Positions 38,077 to 47,973 of a stretch of DNA of 64,000 nucleotides are shown here, in pieces. The notes under the pieces were generated by a model. The model made no database searches. It worked only from the letters and a program-made list of their open reading frames with translations, and was not told the origin of the DNA. The stretch comes from Azospirillum canadense. Its GTDB lineage: Bacteria; Pseudomonadota; Alphaproteobacteria; Azospirillales; Azospirillaceae. Location: contig NZ_JAOQNG010000001.1 in assembly GCF_025961225.1 (NCBI RefSeq), forward strand, positions 2,700,001 to 2,764,000, given 5' to 3'. The translations under genes and the position numbers were made by a program. How positions within the stretch are numbered: position 1 is the stretch's first letter; each line of letters starts with the position of its first letter.

Positions 38077-38841
38077 TCACAGGTCGAAATGCAGGACGGT
38101 GCAGCGGCCACCGTCGGTCACGCTGACCCGTTTGGCCAGCGCGCGCATGAACAGGAAGCCGCGGCCGGAATGGGCGCCGCCGTCGGCCTGCTCCGGCAGG
38201 GCCGTGGTGTCGAAGCCGCCGCCCTGGTCGACGACGGCGATGTTCAGGCTGTCCCCACTCCAGCGCGCGAAGATGTCGAGCCGGCGCTGCCGCACGTCGT
38301 GGTCGCCCAGCCGCTCCTTCAGGAGTTGGCCGAACAGGCGGTAGCCCTCCGGCTTTTCCTTGGCGGAGCTGGGGATGCCCATGTTGCCGTGGACGATGGC
38401 GTTGGCGATGGCCTCGTGCAGGCACAGCTCGATGTTGCCGCGCCGCTCCGGCCGCAGCACGCCGCGGCGGGCCAGCTCGTCGCAGACCAGGACGGCGCAC
38501 TGCATGCCGTAGGCCGTGCCGGTGGTCAGCGACAGATAGAAACCGTGTTCGACCGGCGGCGCACCCAGCCAATCGCCGTCGATGGCGCCGGTCGTGTCCT
38601 CCAGTTCCGTCAGCTCGACGGTGAGGAAGCTGTTCTGGTCCAGCGCCCGGCGGACCGTGTCGCGGCTCGCCTCCGCCACCAGCATCGCCGCGGTGGAGCG
38701 CGACGACCCCGCCCCTTCCTTCGCGAGCCCGAAGCGCGACGCCGCCCGGGCGGCGACGTCGGCCGGCACGCGGTCGCGCACCACGCAGAAGGCCCGCGCG
38801 GGTGAGAGTGCCGGCCCGGTCAGGGCCGACTCAATATTCAA
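38077..38841 (-). CDS. RsbW/SpoIIAB-like serine kinase
   Basis: This roughly 254-residue protein ends in a GHKL ATPase domain with N box ELCLHEAIANAIVHGN, G1 box VVDQGGG and G2 box SGRGFLFM. The N-terminal 130 residues are unassigned, as in its paralogue at 28127-28867. The start is uncertain: TTG at 38841 overlaps the STAS stop by 11 bases and gives a length like the paralogue, but its ribosome site is poor. A frame open to 38892 would overlap the STAS gene by 62 bases. Confidence 0.78.
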   Translation of the reverse strand: MNIESALTGPALSPARAFCVVRDRVPADVAARAASRFGLAKEGAGSSRSTAAMLVAEASRDTVRRALDQNSFLTVELTELEDTTGAIDGDWLGAPPVEHGFYLSLTTGTAYGMQCAVLVCDELARRGVLRPERRGNIELCLHEAIANAIVHGNMGIPSSAKEKPEGYRLFGQLLKERLGDHDVRQRRLDIFARWSGDSLNIAVVDQGGGFDTTALPEQADGGAHSGRGFLFMRALAKRVSVTDGGRCTVLHFDL

Positions 38842-39136
38842 TCGTGAGGATGTCACCGATCCGAGCCAAGTCCAGGGAACGCCGGACGTCATCGCGCGGC
38901 CCGCGGACGACCAGCTTCGCGTTGCGCTGTTCCGCCTCCTCCTGAAGGATCAGGAGCATGCCGAGACCGGCGGAATCGATGAAGGCGAGGTCCGACAGGT
39001 CGAGCATGAACTGCTCCAAGCCCGGCCGGTCCAAAAGTGCGACGATGTCCGGCAAGCTGTCGTGGTCGGTGAATTCCAACCGGCCGGTCATGCGCACCTC
39101 GATGAGCTGGGGGCTGTGGCGCGCTTCGAATTCCAT
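38831..39136 (-). CDS. STAS-domain anti-anti-sigma factor-like protein
   Basis: This 101-residue STAS protein has the switch Ser55 in LAFIDSAGLGMLLIL, exactly where its paralogue at 27795-28100 has it. ATG at 39136 is preceded by GAGGA at five bases; in-frame upstream codons look non-coding. It starts the minus-strand operon STAS, kinase, receiver-PP2C, composite switch protein. The 248-base gap to the divergent histidine kinase holds the promoters; no clear element was recognised. Confidence 0.88.
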   Translation of the reverse strand: MEFEARHSPQLIEVRMTGRLEFTDHDSLPDIVALLDRPGLEQFMLDLSDLAFIDSAGLGMLLILQEEAEQRNAKLVVRGPRDDVRRSLDLARIGDILTIEY

Positions 39137-39384
39137 GGACATCCTCGCTGTTGCCGCAAGCGCAGCGTTTTTCGCGCGGCGATGCACACGCAGAGTAGTG
39201 CATGGACGCCGAAAACCTCAAGATGGTTGCCGTGGTTGCGGCACTTTTGCCGCGCCCCCGCCGTCGACCGGCCTTCCTGCACCATGGACGGGCGATGCCT
39301 GTTGATAGTACAACCCCGTGACGGAAGGGACCGGGGCCGCGCGCCTCGGCCGCCCTCGGAACGGACCGGGTTTGGAATGCCCCG

Positions 39385-41766
39385 ATGACGGTGATCGAGC
39401 AGGCCTGGAAGAAGGTGCCGACGGTGTCGGCCAAGTTCCTGCTGATCCTGTTCCCGATTCTGACGCTGACCACGCTGGGCTTCTCGGCGATCTTCTTCTA
39501 CAGCAAGTACAATGAACTGCGCGGCGCGCTGCGCGACCGGATCGAGGCGGTGGCGGAGATCAACGCGGTCGCCCTGTCGTCCAGCCTGTGGACGGTGGAC
39601 GTCCCGGCCATCCGCAACAACATCCAGGCGATCTCCGTCAACCGCGAGCTTCTGTGCATCGAGGTCGAGGACGAGCTGGCCGACGGCTACTTCGCCTGGC
39701 CGGGGGCGGACTGCCGGCCCTTCGCCGGACACGAGGCGGTGCGCCGCGTCATCCAGGTGCAGACACGCCGGCTGGGCACCCTGACGCTCCATTTCAGCTA
39801 CGCCACGGTGGACGAACAGATCCGGCAGGAGGTGGTCAACACCCTGTGGCTTCTGTCGCTGATGCTGTTCGGCACAGTGGTTACGGCCCTGGCCGCGCAC
39901 CGGCTGACCATCGGCGTGCCGCTCGGCCGGCTCATCGATTCGATCCGCGCGGCCGAGCAGGACCACGTGCGCCGGCCGGTGCAGTGGGTGTCCGCCGACG
40001 AGTTGGGCCGCGTCATCGCCGCCTACAACGGCATGCTCGTCCGCCTGGACGAGGAGGAGGCGGCGCTGCGCCAGAGCGAGGAGCGGCTGGGGCTGGCCAT
40101 CGCGGCCACCCGCTCCTCCGTGTGGGACTACGACCTGCGCACCGGCCAGTACTGGTGGTCGAAGGAATTCCCGGCCCTGCTCGGCTATGGGCCCAACGAG
40201 CTGGCCATGACGGCGGAGACCTGGGGGGCGCTGATCCACCCCGACGAGATGCGGCGCGTGGTCGCGGAATCCCGCCGCCGCCTGCGCGACAAGGCGGTGG
40301 CCTACACCTCCATCTACCGCATGCGGCGGCGGGACGGGCGCTGGGCCTGGATCGAGGACCGCTCCACCGCGCTGCGCAACGTCGAGGGCACGGCCATCCG
40401 CCTGACCGGCACCATGTCCGACGTGACCGAGCGGATGCAGGCGGAGCGGGACCTCGCCCGCGAACGCAACGTGCTGCAGATCACGCTCGACAACACCGAC
40501 CAGGGCATCATCATGGTGGACCGCAACCTGCGGGTCGTGATGTCCAACCGGCGCGCGGCGGAGCTGCTGGACGTCCCGGCGGAGTTCCTGGCGACCAACC
40601 CGCTGTTCCCGGACATCGTCCGCATCCAGCGCGACCGCGGCGCCTTCGAGGAGTTCAGCATCGACCCCGACCTGGAGCTGGAACAGGTCGCCGCCATCCC
40701 CGACCAGCCCTTCGCCTTCAAGCGGCGGCGCCCGGACGGCACGATCATCGAGGTGCGCTCCAACCCCCTGCCGGAAGGCGGCTTCGTCCGCACCTTCACC
40801 GACGTGACGGTGGAGGCGCGGTCCGCCGAGGAGGTCTTCAACGCCATGGAGGCGCTGGAAACCGCCTACGCCGACCTGAAGGAGACGCAGGACAGCCTGG
40901 TGCAGGCGGAGAAGATGGCCTCGCTGGCGCTGCTGGTGGCCGGCGTCGCGCACGAGATCAACACCCCGGTCGGCATCGCCTACGGCTGCTCCACGCACCT
41001 GGCGTCCAAGACGCGCGCGCTGACCGAGGCGTTCGAGAAGGGCGCCATGAAGAAGTCCGACCTCGTCGCCTACGTCGCGGCGGCGGGCGAATCATCGCGG
41101 CTGATCGAGCAGAACCTGACCCGCGCCGCCGAGCTGATCCAGAGCTTCAAGCGCGTCGCCGTGGACCAGACCAGCCAGGAGCGCCGTCGGTTCGAGCTGC
41201 GCACCTACCTGGAGGAGATCATCACCTCGCTGGGCCCCCGCCTGCGCAAGAGCCCGCACAAGGTCGCCATCGAGTGCCCGGACGACATCAAGATGGACAG
41301 CTACCCCGGCGCGCTCAGCCAGATCATCACCAACCTCGTCATCAACGCGCTGACCCACGCCTTCCACGACCAGGCGGAAGGGCGCATGGCGCTGACGGTG
41401 GAGGAAACGCCGGAGGAGGAGGTGGAAATCCGCTTCTCCGACGACGGGGCGGGCATCCCGGCCGACAACCTGTCCAGGGTCTTCGAGCCCTTCTTCACCA
41501 CCAAGCGGGGCACCGGGGGCAGCGGGCTCGGCCTCCACATCGTGTTCAATCTGGTGACGCAGTCGCTCGGCGGGCGAATCTCCGTTGACAGCACACCTCA
41601 AAGAGGTACCACCTTTGTCGTGCGCATCCCCAAGTCGGCGCCGCGGATGACCGAGTCCGCAGAGGCGCCGGCCGGGGAGCCCGACGAAATGCCCGCCGAA
41701 ACGCCCGCCGAAATGCCGTCGGGAATGGAACCGGCGGGGACGCCAGCAGGGACGGTGATGGCATGA
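39385..41766 (+). CDS. Membrane PAS sensor histidine kinase
   Basis: This 793-residue kinase has two membrane helices (about 17-40 and 152-172) enclosing a roughly 110-residue periplasmic sensor. A HAMP domain, a PAS domain (SVWDYDLRTGQYWW), a second PAS domain (LDNTDQGIIMVDRNLRVV) and the kinase core follow. The phospho-His is in LLVAGVAHEINTPVG. The ATP-binding boxes are NLVINALTHAF, FSDDGAGIP, FFTTKRGTGGSGLGL. The last 50 residues are a low-complexity tail of Met-Pro-Ala-Glu repeats. It overlaps the next kinase gene by four bases (ATGA), so the two form a pair. Confidence 0.92.
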   Translation: MTVIEQAWKKVPTVSAKFLLILFPILTLTTLGFSAIFFYSKYNELRGALRDRIEAVAEINAVALSSSLWTVDVPAIRNNIQAISVNRELLCIEVEDELADGYFAWPGADCRPFAGHEAVRRVIQVQTRRLGTLTLHFSYATVDEQIRQEVVNTLWLLSLMLFGTVVTALAAHRLTIGVPLGRLIDSIRAAEQDHVRRPVQWVSADELGRVIAAYNGMLVRLDEEEAALRQSEERLGLAIAATRSSVWDYDLRTGQYWWSKEFPALLGYGPNELAMTAETWGALIHPDEMRRVVAESRRRLRDKAVAYTSIYRMRRRDGRWAWIEDRSTALRNVEGTAIRLTGTMSDVTERMQAERDLARERNVLQITLDNTDQGIIMVDRNLRVVMSNRRAAELLDVPAEFLATNPLFPDIVRIQRDRGAFEEFSIDPDLELEQVAAIPDQPFAFKRRRPDGTIIEVRSNPLPEGGFVRTFTDVTVEARSAEEVFNAMEALETAYADLKETQDSLVQAEKMASLALLVAGVAHEINTPVGIAYGCSTHLASKTRALTEAFEKGAMKKSDLVAYVAAAGESSRLIEQNLTRAAELIQSFKRVAVDQTSQERRRFELRTYLEEIITSLGPRLRKSPHKVAIECPDDIKMDSYPGALSQIITNLVINALTHAFHDQAEGRMALTVEETPEEEVEIRFSDDGAGIPADNLSRVFEPFFTTKRGTGGSGLGLHIVFNLVTQSLGGRISVDSTPQRGTTFVVRIPKSAPRMTESAEAPAGEPDEMPAETPAEMPSGMEPAGTPAGTVMA

Positions 41767-44720
41767 CGGGCGACACGCTCGCGCTGGAGAGCGACGACGA
41801 GATCCTGTTCGCCGAGGAAGACGGCGAGGCGGTGTCCACGCGGCCGCCCTGGCCCATCCTGGTCGTCGACGACGAACAGGACGTCCATTCCATGACCAGC
41901 CTGCTGCTGGCCGACGTGCAGTTCCAGGACCGGCGGCTCTCCCTGCTCGGCGCCATGACGGCGGCCGAGGCGCGCAGCATCCTGTCCGACCGGCGCGACA
42001 TCGCCGTCGTCCTGCTGGACGTGGTGATGGAGGAGGACGACGCCGGCCTGAAGCTGGTCCACTGGATCCGCAACGAGCTGGAAAACCGCGACGTCCGCAT
42101 CATCCTGCGCACCGGCCAGCCCGGCCAGGCGCCGCAGCGCGACGTCATCGTCGGCTACGACATCAACGACTACAAATCCAAGGCCGACCTGTCGGCGGAA
42201 GGGCTGTTCACGGCGGTGATCGCGGCGCTGCGCGCCTACGATTACATCATGTCGATCGAGACCAAGGTGGCGGAGCGCACGCACGAGCTGCGGCAGAGCC
42301 GCGAGCAGATGCGCGCCATCCTGGAATCGAGCCCGGTCGGCGTCTGCGCCTACGACGCGGACGGCGCCATCGCCGTGTGCAACGACCGGCTGGTCAACCT
42401 GCTGGGCGTTCCGAAGGACCGGCTGAACGGTGCCAGCATCGGCGACCTGTTCGTCGATGCCGGCGACGAGGAGGTGCAGGAGACGCACTGGACCTTCTTC
42501 CGCCGCCAGCTGCGCGACGCGGAGGTGCGGCTGCGCCGGGCCGACGGTTCCACCTTCTGGGCGCTGGTGTCGGTCGATCCGACGCAACTCGACGGCCGCC
42601 CGGTCTTCCTGGCCTGGGTCTACGACATCACCCGGCGCAAGCTGGCTGAGCGCCAGATGGAGATCGCCAAGGAGCAGGCGGAGCAGGCGACCTCGGCGAA
42701 ATCCGCCTTCCTCGCCACCATGAGCCACGAGATCCGCACGCCGATGAACGGTGTGCTGGGCATGCTGGAGCTGCTGGAACGCACGCAGCTGGACGCCGGG
42801 CAGCAGGACACGCTGGCGACGATGCGCGAGTCGGCGACCTCGCTGCTGCGCATCATTGACGACATCCTCGACTTCTCGAAGATCGAGGCCGGCAAGATGG
42901 ACCTGGAGCAGGTGCCCATCTCCGTTCCCGCCCTGATCGAGGGTGTGGCCGACACGCTGGCCCCGGCCGCCCGCAACAAGGGGCTGGTGCTCCTGACCTA
43001 CGTCGACCCGGCGATCCCGCAGACCCTGCTCGGCGATCCCGTGCGGCTGCGCCAGATCCTGTTCAACCTGGGCGGCAACGCCATCAAGTTCACCGAGGCC
43101 GGGCGCATCGTCGTGCAGGCCTCGCTGGCCGGGATGGAGGACGGCTGGGCACGCCTGCGCATCGACGTGACGGACACCGGCATCGGCATCGCCGAGGCCG
43201 CGCGCAAGCGCCTGTTCCAGCCCTTCACCCAGGCGGAAAGCTCCACCACGCGCCGCTTCGGCGGCACCGGGCTCGGCCTGTCGATCTGCCGGCGGCTGGT
43301 CTCGCTGATGGGGGGCGAGATCGGCGTGGACAGCACGCCCGGCTGTGGCTCCACCTTCTGGGTCGACCTGACGCTGGGCGAGACGACCGCGGCCATGCCG
43401 CTGCCCGAGACGCCGCAGCCCGACGCCGACCTGTCGGGCCTGACGGTTCTGATCGGCCTGCCGGAGGACATGGAGCGCAGCTTCGTCTCCTGCTACCTGG
43501 AAACGGCGGGGGCACGCGTGCTGCCCGCCGGGGAACCCAGCGCCCTGGCGGCTCAGGCCCGCATGGCCCAGGCCTCCGGCCAGGAGGTGGACGTGGTGGT
43601 GGTGGACGAGGGGCTGCACACCCCGGCCGCCGCGCAGGCCCCGCAGGTGCTGGGCCGGCGCAGCGGCGAACCGCAGGTGCCGACCGTCCTGCTCTGCCAT
43701 CCCGCCTCCGGGCTCAGCCGCGCGCCGGAAGGGGCGATCCCGGTGTCCCGGCCGGTGCGCCGCTCGGTCCTGCTCCGCGCCGTGGCCGTCGCCGCCGGGC
43801 GCGCCCTGGCGGAGGGCGACGGCGACGCGTCCACCACAGCAGGCCCGGCGCGCTTCAGCGCGGCGCCCCATCCGCTCCAGACCGCGGCGCCGCCGCCCAG
43901 CCTGGAGGAGGCCGAGGCCCAGGGCCGCCTGATCCTGGTCGCGGAGGACAACCCGATCAACCGCAAGGTCCTGCTGATGCAGCTCAACTCGCTGGGCTAC
44001 ACGGCGGAGCTGACCAACGGCGGGGCGGAGGCGCTGGCCGCTGCGAACGCCAAGCGCTACGCCCTTCTGCTGACCGACATCCAAATGCCGGAGGTGGACG
44101 GCTTCGAGCTGACCCGCCGCATCCGCGCCGCCGAGCGCAACACCGGGACCCACCTGCCGATCATCGCCATCACGGCCAACGCCGCCCCCACCGACATCGA
44201 GCGCTACCACGCCACGGGCATGGACGGCGTACTGGGCAAGCCGCTGAACCTCACCCAGCTGGGCGCGGCGCTGGCCCGTTTCCTGCCGCCGGCGCCCGCG
44301 GACCAAACTCTCTCCACCGAGTCGCCACCCACCGCGCCGAGGCCGGTGGAGGCAGCGCCGAAGGCGGAAGCGGCTCGCGAAAACGCCCTCCCGGCGATCG
44401 ATCTGACCTCGCTACGCCAGCTCTGCGGCGACGACCGCACGCTGATCCAGGAGCTGCTGAACGACTTCGTCACGGTCAGCCGAAGCATCGGCCGTGATCT
44501 CGCCGCGGCGCTGGCCGCGCAGGACGCCATCCGCCTGCGCGGCTGCGCCCACAACCTGAAGGGCTGCTCGCGCAACGCGGGGGCCAAAGCGCTGGGCAAC
44601 GCCGCGCAGGAGCTGGAGCACGCCGCGGCGGCGGAGTCCCCGTGGCCGCGACTGGCCGGACTGGCCGCGGTGGTCGACGCGGCGCTGGAGGATGTGGATC
44701 GGTTCGTTCGGGACTTTTAA
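41763..44720 (+). CDS. Hybrid histidine kinase REC-PAS-HisKA-HATPase-REC-REC-Hpt
   Basis: This 985-residue soluble hybrid kinase has an N-terminal receiver (VVLLDVVMEEDD), a PAS domain, and a HisKA domain with the phospho-His in TMSHEIRTPMNG. The ATPase domain (NLGGNAIKFTE, TDTGIGI, GGTGLGLSI) comes next, then a degenerate receiver-like segment, a full receiver (LLLTDIQMPEVDG) and a C-terminal Hpt (CAHNLKGCSRNAGA). It can run a complete phosphorelay in one chain. The N-terminal receiver may take phosphate from the co-translated kinase at 39385-41766. Confidence 0.92.
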   Translation: MTGDTLALESDDEILFAEEDGEAVSTRPPWPILVVDDEQDVHSMTSLLLADVQFQDRRLSLLGAMTAAEARSILSDRRDIAVVLLDVVMEEDDAGLKLVHWIRNELENRDVRIILRTGQPGQAPQRDVIVGYDINDYKSKADLSAEGLFTAVIAALRAYDYIMSIETKVAERTHELRQSREQMRAILESSPVGVCAYDADGAIAVCNDRLVNLLGVPKDRLNGASIGDLFVDAGDEEVQETHWTFFRRQLRDAEVRLRRADGSTFWALVSVDPTQLDGRPVFLAWVYDITRRKLAERQMEIAKEQAEQATSAKSAFLATMSHEIRTPMNGVLGMLELLERTQLDAGQQDTLATMRESATSLLRIIDDILDFSKIEAGKMDLEQVPISVPALIEGVADTLAPAARNKGLVLLTYVDPAIPQTLLGDPVRLRQILFNLGGNAIKFTEAGRIVVQASLAGMEDGWARLRIDVTDTGIGIAEAARKRLFQPFTQAESSTTRRFGGTGLGLSICRRLVSLMGGEIGVDSTPGCGSTFWVDLTLGETTAAMPLPETPQPDADLSGLTVLIGLPEDMERSFVSCYLETAGARVLPAGEPSALAAQARMAQASGQEVDVVVVDEGLHTPAAAQAPQVLGRRSGEPQVPTVLLCHPASGLSRAPEGAIPVSRPVRRSVLLRAVAVAAGRALAEGDGDASTTAGPARFSAAPHPLQTAAPPPSLEEAEAQGRLILVAEDNPINRKVLLMQLNSLGYTAELTNGGAEALAAANAKRYALLLTDIQMPEVDGFELTRRIRAAERNTGTHLPIIAITANAAPTDIERYHATGMDGVLGKPLNLTQLGAALARFLPPAPADQTLSTESPPTAPRPVEAAPKAEAARENALPAIDLTSLRQLCGDDRTLIQELLNDFVTVSRSIGRDLAAALAAQDAIRLRGCAHNLKGCSRNAGAKALGNAAQELEHAAAAESPWPRLAGLAAVVDAALEDVDRFVRDF

Positions 44721-44869
44721 AGGGGCCGCGACTTTTGAGATCGCCCGGCCGGTGGATGGGGCCAGCCGGGAGAGATGTCACACCCGGCGGGGTTGCGCTC
44801 GCGCACGCCAAAGCAAATCATCAGGGTAGACGTCCATCGTCATCCCCGTCTGCCGCCGAGGCGCCGACC

Positions 44870-45757
44870 ATGCCCCTGCCCTTCCCGACCGACCCCGACA
44901 CCCTGCGGGACCGCTACCGCCGGGACGGCTTCGTGGTCCTGCGCGGCGTCTTCTCCGCCGAGGAGGTGGCTGGGCTCGCCGCCGCCTTCGACCGGCAATA
45001 CGCGGCCGGGCTGGCCCACCCACGCAGCTTCCGGCACGCCAACTTCCACGTCCGCGTCGCCGACGACCCGGCCATTGGGCACACGGTGCGCATGGTGCAG
45101 TGGCCGTCCTACGGCGACCCGGTCCTGAACGCGATCCGCCAGGACGAGCGGATGCTGCGGATCGTGGAGCCGCTGGTCGGCCGCGACGTGAAGCAGATCA
45201 TCAACCAGATGCACTGGAAGCCGCCGGGCGCGGCCGGCGGCGACTACGCTTTCCACCAGGACAGCCGCTTCCGCCGCCCGCAGGAGGCGTACCGGAACCT
45301 CGGCAACTCCTACGTCCAGACCGGCATCGCCGTGGACCGGCACAACGTGGACAGCGGCGCGATGCGCGTCTACCCCGGCAGCCATCTTCTGGGCGACGTG
45401 CCGCTCGCCGCGCGGGGCAGCGTGCTGGGCAGCGGCATCGCGGAGGACGCGCTGGAGCAGGCCGGGCTAGACCCGTCGCGGCTGGTGGACTTCGCCCTGG
45501 AGCCGGGCGACGTCGGGCTGTGGCACCCGCACACCATCCACGGCTCCGGCCCGAACCGCACCGGCACAAACGGCTTGGGCCATGACCGGCGGCTCTACAT
45601 CAACGGCTACGTCCGGGCTGCCGACTGCGACCGCGGCGAATGGACTTGGCGCGACGGAGTGCCGGTCCCGCTCGGCGAGCCGGTGCTGGTCCATTACGAG
45701 GATCTCCACCGCCGTCCGGATCCGCACTACATCGACGAGGTCGTGCACGCCTCCTGA
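44870..45757 (+). CDS. Phytanoyl-CoA dioxygenase (PhyH) family protein
   Basis: This 295-residue protein is an Fe(II)/2-oxoglutarate-dependent oxygenase of the PhyH family. The iron ligands are in FHQDSRF (His-x-Asp) and LWHPHTIHGSGPNRTG (His), followed by a basic 2-oxoglutarate contact. It begins RYRRDGFVVLRGVFSAEEV, the family N-terminus. The substrate cannot be inferred. The ATG at 44870 has GAGG about nine bases upstream; the upstream open frame reaches into the kinase gene and is rejected. Confidence 0.85.
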   Translation: MPLPFPTDPDTLRDRYRRDGFVVLRGVFSAEEVAGLAAAFDRQYAAGLAHPRSFRHANFHVRVADDPAIGHTVRMVQWPSYGDPVLNAIRQDERMLRIVEPLVGRDVKQIINQMHWKPPGAAGGDYAFHQDSRFRRPQEAYRNLGNSYVQTGIAVDRHNVDSGAMRVYPGSHLLGDVPLAARGSVLGSGIAEDALEQAGLDPSRLVDFALEPGDVGLWHPHTIHGSGPNRTGTNGLGHDRRLYINGYVRAADCDRGEWTWRDGVPVPLGEPVLVHYEDLHRRPDPHYIDEVVHAS

Positions 45758-45826
45758 TGGCCCATCTTGATGGCCCGTTTCGGCCAAATGGGGTATTTTC
45801 CGGCACCTTATCAGACTGCCGGCCCC

Positions 45827-47167
45827 ATGAACCGCCTCTTCGCCGCCATCCTGCTGGCGTTCGCCACCTTATCCCTTCCCGTCCAGGCCCAGGACAAGGC
45901 TCCCCCCGCCAAGGTCCCTGCGCTGGGGGAGGAACTGACCCCCTTCGGCGCCGTGCGGGCGGGGAACAAGACGCGGGCGATCCCACCCTGGACCGGCGGC
46001 CTGACGACGATACCCGACGACGCGGTGCCCGGCCGTGCCCTGCCCGATCCCTTCGACGAGGACGGGCGCTGGTTCACCGTCGAACCCGCCGACCTGGATC
46101 GCTACAAGATCCGCCTGTCGGCCGGGCTCCAGGAGCTTCTTCAGAAACACCCGACCTTCGCGATCCCGGTCTTCCCGACCCGGCGCAGCGCCGCCGCTCC
46201 GCAGCGCGTCTACGACGAGTCGGTGGAGAACGCCAAGCGCGCCAAGCTGGGCGAGAACGGGCTTGCGCTGAGCGGCGCGCGCGTGGGCGTGCCCTTCCCG
46301 ATCCCGGCCAACGGCGTGCAGGCGATGTGGAACCACATCCTGCGTTGGCGGGGGGAGTCGGTCACCCGCACCGGCGCGACGGTCCTGTCGGACGCGACCG
46401 GGTCCATGACCCAGACGCTCTACCGCGAAGACTGGCTGTCCAGCTACGCCGCCGGGCAGGATGGCCGCCCGCTCTTCTACCGCCGCACGACCCTGACCCC
46501 GAAGGCGGAGGCGGGGACCACCCTGATCCTGCAAGGGACGCTGAACCCCATCCAGGCGGGCTTCGGCGGCTGGTTCCGCACGGGGGAGAGCGGCAAGGTG
46601 GTGCGCGCGAACGACTTCGTCTACGACCGGCCGGACCCGGCGACCGGCGGCATCCGCACCGCCGACATGCTGGACATGTTCAGCGGGCCGCTGGACCGCT
46701 TCGACTTCACGCTGGTGTCGCGGCGCGAGATGTACGTGCCCTACAACGCCTACCGGATGAACGTCGCCGGGCTGTCGCCAGTGGATTTCCTGTGGTCCTC
46801 GCACCCGAACCCGCAATTCCTGCGCTATGAGCTGCACCGGGTCTGGGTCGTGGAGGCGAAGCTGAAGCCGAACTTCCGGCACGCGCTGCCGGAGCGCACC
46901 TATTACCTGGACGAGGATTCCTGGCAGATCGTCATGGCCGACCATTACGACGCCAAGGGCAACCTGGTCCGCTACGCCGAGGCGCATGGCGTGGCCTACC
47001 CGCAGTTGCCGGGCTTCGCGCCGGCGGTGGAGATCACCTACGACCTGGAGGGGGGCCGCTACGTGGTCAGCGGCATCGACAACGAACTGAAGCCCCCGGT
47101 CTTCGGTAAACCGCTGAAGCCGGAGGATTTCGCGCCGGAAGCCCTGGTGAAGAAGCGCCGCCGTTGA
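45827..47167 (+). CDS. DUF1329 exported protein
   Basis: This 446-residue protein begins with a signal peptide (MNRLFAAILLAFATLSLPVQAQ) and is then a DUF1329 protein: EELTPFGAVRAGN, IPPWTGGL and the later LYREDWLSSYAAG and ELHRVWVVEAKLKPNFRHALPERTYYLDEDSW blocks match. DUF1329 proteins have a LolB-like predicted fold and occur with lipid transport systems. No such partner (DUF1302, RND exporter) is next to it here. It follows the dioxygenase by 69 bases and could be co-transcribed. Confidence 0.85.
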   Translation: MNRLFAAILLAFATLSLPVQAQDKAPPAKVPALGEELTPFGAVRAGNKTRAIPPWTGGLTTIPDDAVPGRALPDPFDEDGRWFTVEPADLDRYKIRLSAGLQELLQKHPTFAIPVFPTRRSAAAPQRVYDESVENAKRAKLGENGLALSGARVGVPFPIPANGVQAMWNHILRWRGESVTRTGATVLSDATGSMTQTLYREDWLSSYAAGQDGRPLFYRRTTLTPKAEAGTTLILQGTLNPIQAGFGGWFRTGESGKVVRANDFVYDRPDPATGGIRTADMLDMFSGPLDRFDFTLVSRREMYVPYNAYRMNVAGLSPVDFLWSSHPNPQFLRYELHRVWVVEAKLKPNFRHALPERTYYLDEDSWQIVMADHYDAKGNLVRYAEAHGVAYPQLPGFAPAVEITYDLEGGRYVVSGIDNELKPPVFGKPLKPEDFAPEALVKKRRR

Positions 47168-47195
47168 CGCTTCGCGACGATCAGTGGCGGGCCGT

Positions 47196-47423
47196 TCAGT
47201 GCCTGACGGGGCCGGCCACCCACTGGCTGACGATGGTTTCGGCCAGGAAGGGCGTGCTGTCCGGATTGTGGTAGCGGAAGACGGTGACGGCGGCTTCCAG
47301 CGCGTAGCGCTCCGGCTGGCCACAGTTGCACAGGCCGGCGTAGCAGCGCCGCACCGCGTCCTGGCAGCCGAAGCTTTCCGGCGGAATGGTGTCGAGGGTC
47401 ATCAGGCGCGCGTCATCCTTCAT
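47196..47423 (-). CDS. Small Cys-rich protein coupled to fur
   Basis: I do not recognise this 75-residue protein. It contains a Cys cluster in CQDAVRRCYAGLCNCGQPE, then VTVFRYHNPD. Its ATG overlaps the fur stop (ATGA), so its translation is coupled to fur. The cysteines could bind a metal, by inference only. It is supported by the overlap and by compact, non-repetitive sequence. Confidence 0.6.
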   Translation of the reverse strand: MKDDARLMTLDTIPPESFGCQDAVRRCYAGLCNCGQPERYALEAAVTVFRYHNPDSTPFLAETIVSQWVAGPVRH

Positions 47424-47878
47424 ACAGGCACCCCTTTGTCCACCGGTTCGTCGTCCATGTCGTTCCCATCGGCATCGAGCGGAACCCCGTAGATCTCCAG
47501 CCGGTGCCCGACGATGCGGTAGCCCAGCTCGCGGGCGATGCGCTCCTTCAGCGCCTCAAGCTCCGGGCTGGCGAATTCGATGATGCGGCCGCTGCGCGTG
47601 TCGATCAGGTGATGGTGGTGGTCGGTCGACGCCTCCTCGTAGCGGGCGCGGCCGTCGCCGAGGTCCACCTTCTCGATCACCTGCGCGTCCTCCAGCAGCC
47701 GCATGGTGCGGTAGACGGTGGCGATGGAGATGCGCGGGTCGATGACGACCGCGCGGCGGTGGACCTCCTCCACGTCGGGGTGGTCGTCCGCTTCGGACAG
47801 AACCTGCGAGATGACGCGGCGCTGGCCGGTCATCTTCAATCCCTTTTCCAGGCACAAGGCCTCAAGCCGCGACGTCAT
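47420..47878 (-). CDS. fur: Fur family metalloregulator
   Basis: This 152-residue regulator begins MTSRLEALCLEKGLKMTGQRRVI and has the Fur winged helix (ISIATVYRTMRLLEDAQVI) and the His-rich metal site TDHHHHLIDTRSG. It lacks the CxxC pairs of E. coli Fur, like many alphaproteobacterial Fur/Mur proteins, so it could sense iron or manganese. A 15-base dyad matching a Fur/Mur-type box lies about 96 bases upstream, suggesting autoregulation. It is divergent from sodC and translationally coupled to a small Cys-rich gene. Confidence 0.9.
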   Translation of the reverse strand: MTSRLEALCLEKGLKMTGQRRVISQVLSEADDHPDVEEVHRRAVVIDPRISIATVYRTMRLLEDAQVIEKVDLGDGRARYEEASTDHHHHLIDTRSGRIIEFASPELEALKERIARELGYRIVGHRLEIYGVPLDADGNDMDDEPVDKGVPV

Positions 47879-47973
47879 CCCGCCAACACCCTTGTTGTTC
47901 CGGCTTTTTGTTCCGGCTTCGCTGATCCGGCTCCCCCAATGGATTTCCCCAGGGACCGATCCGTCCATCATAA

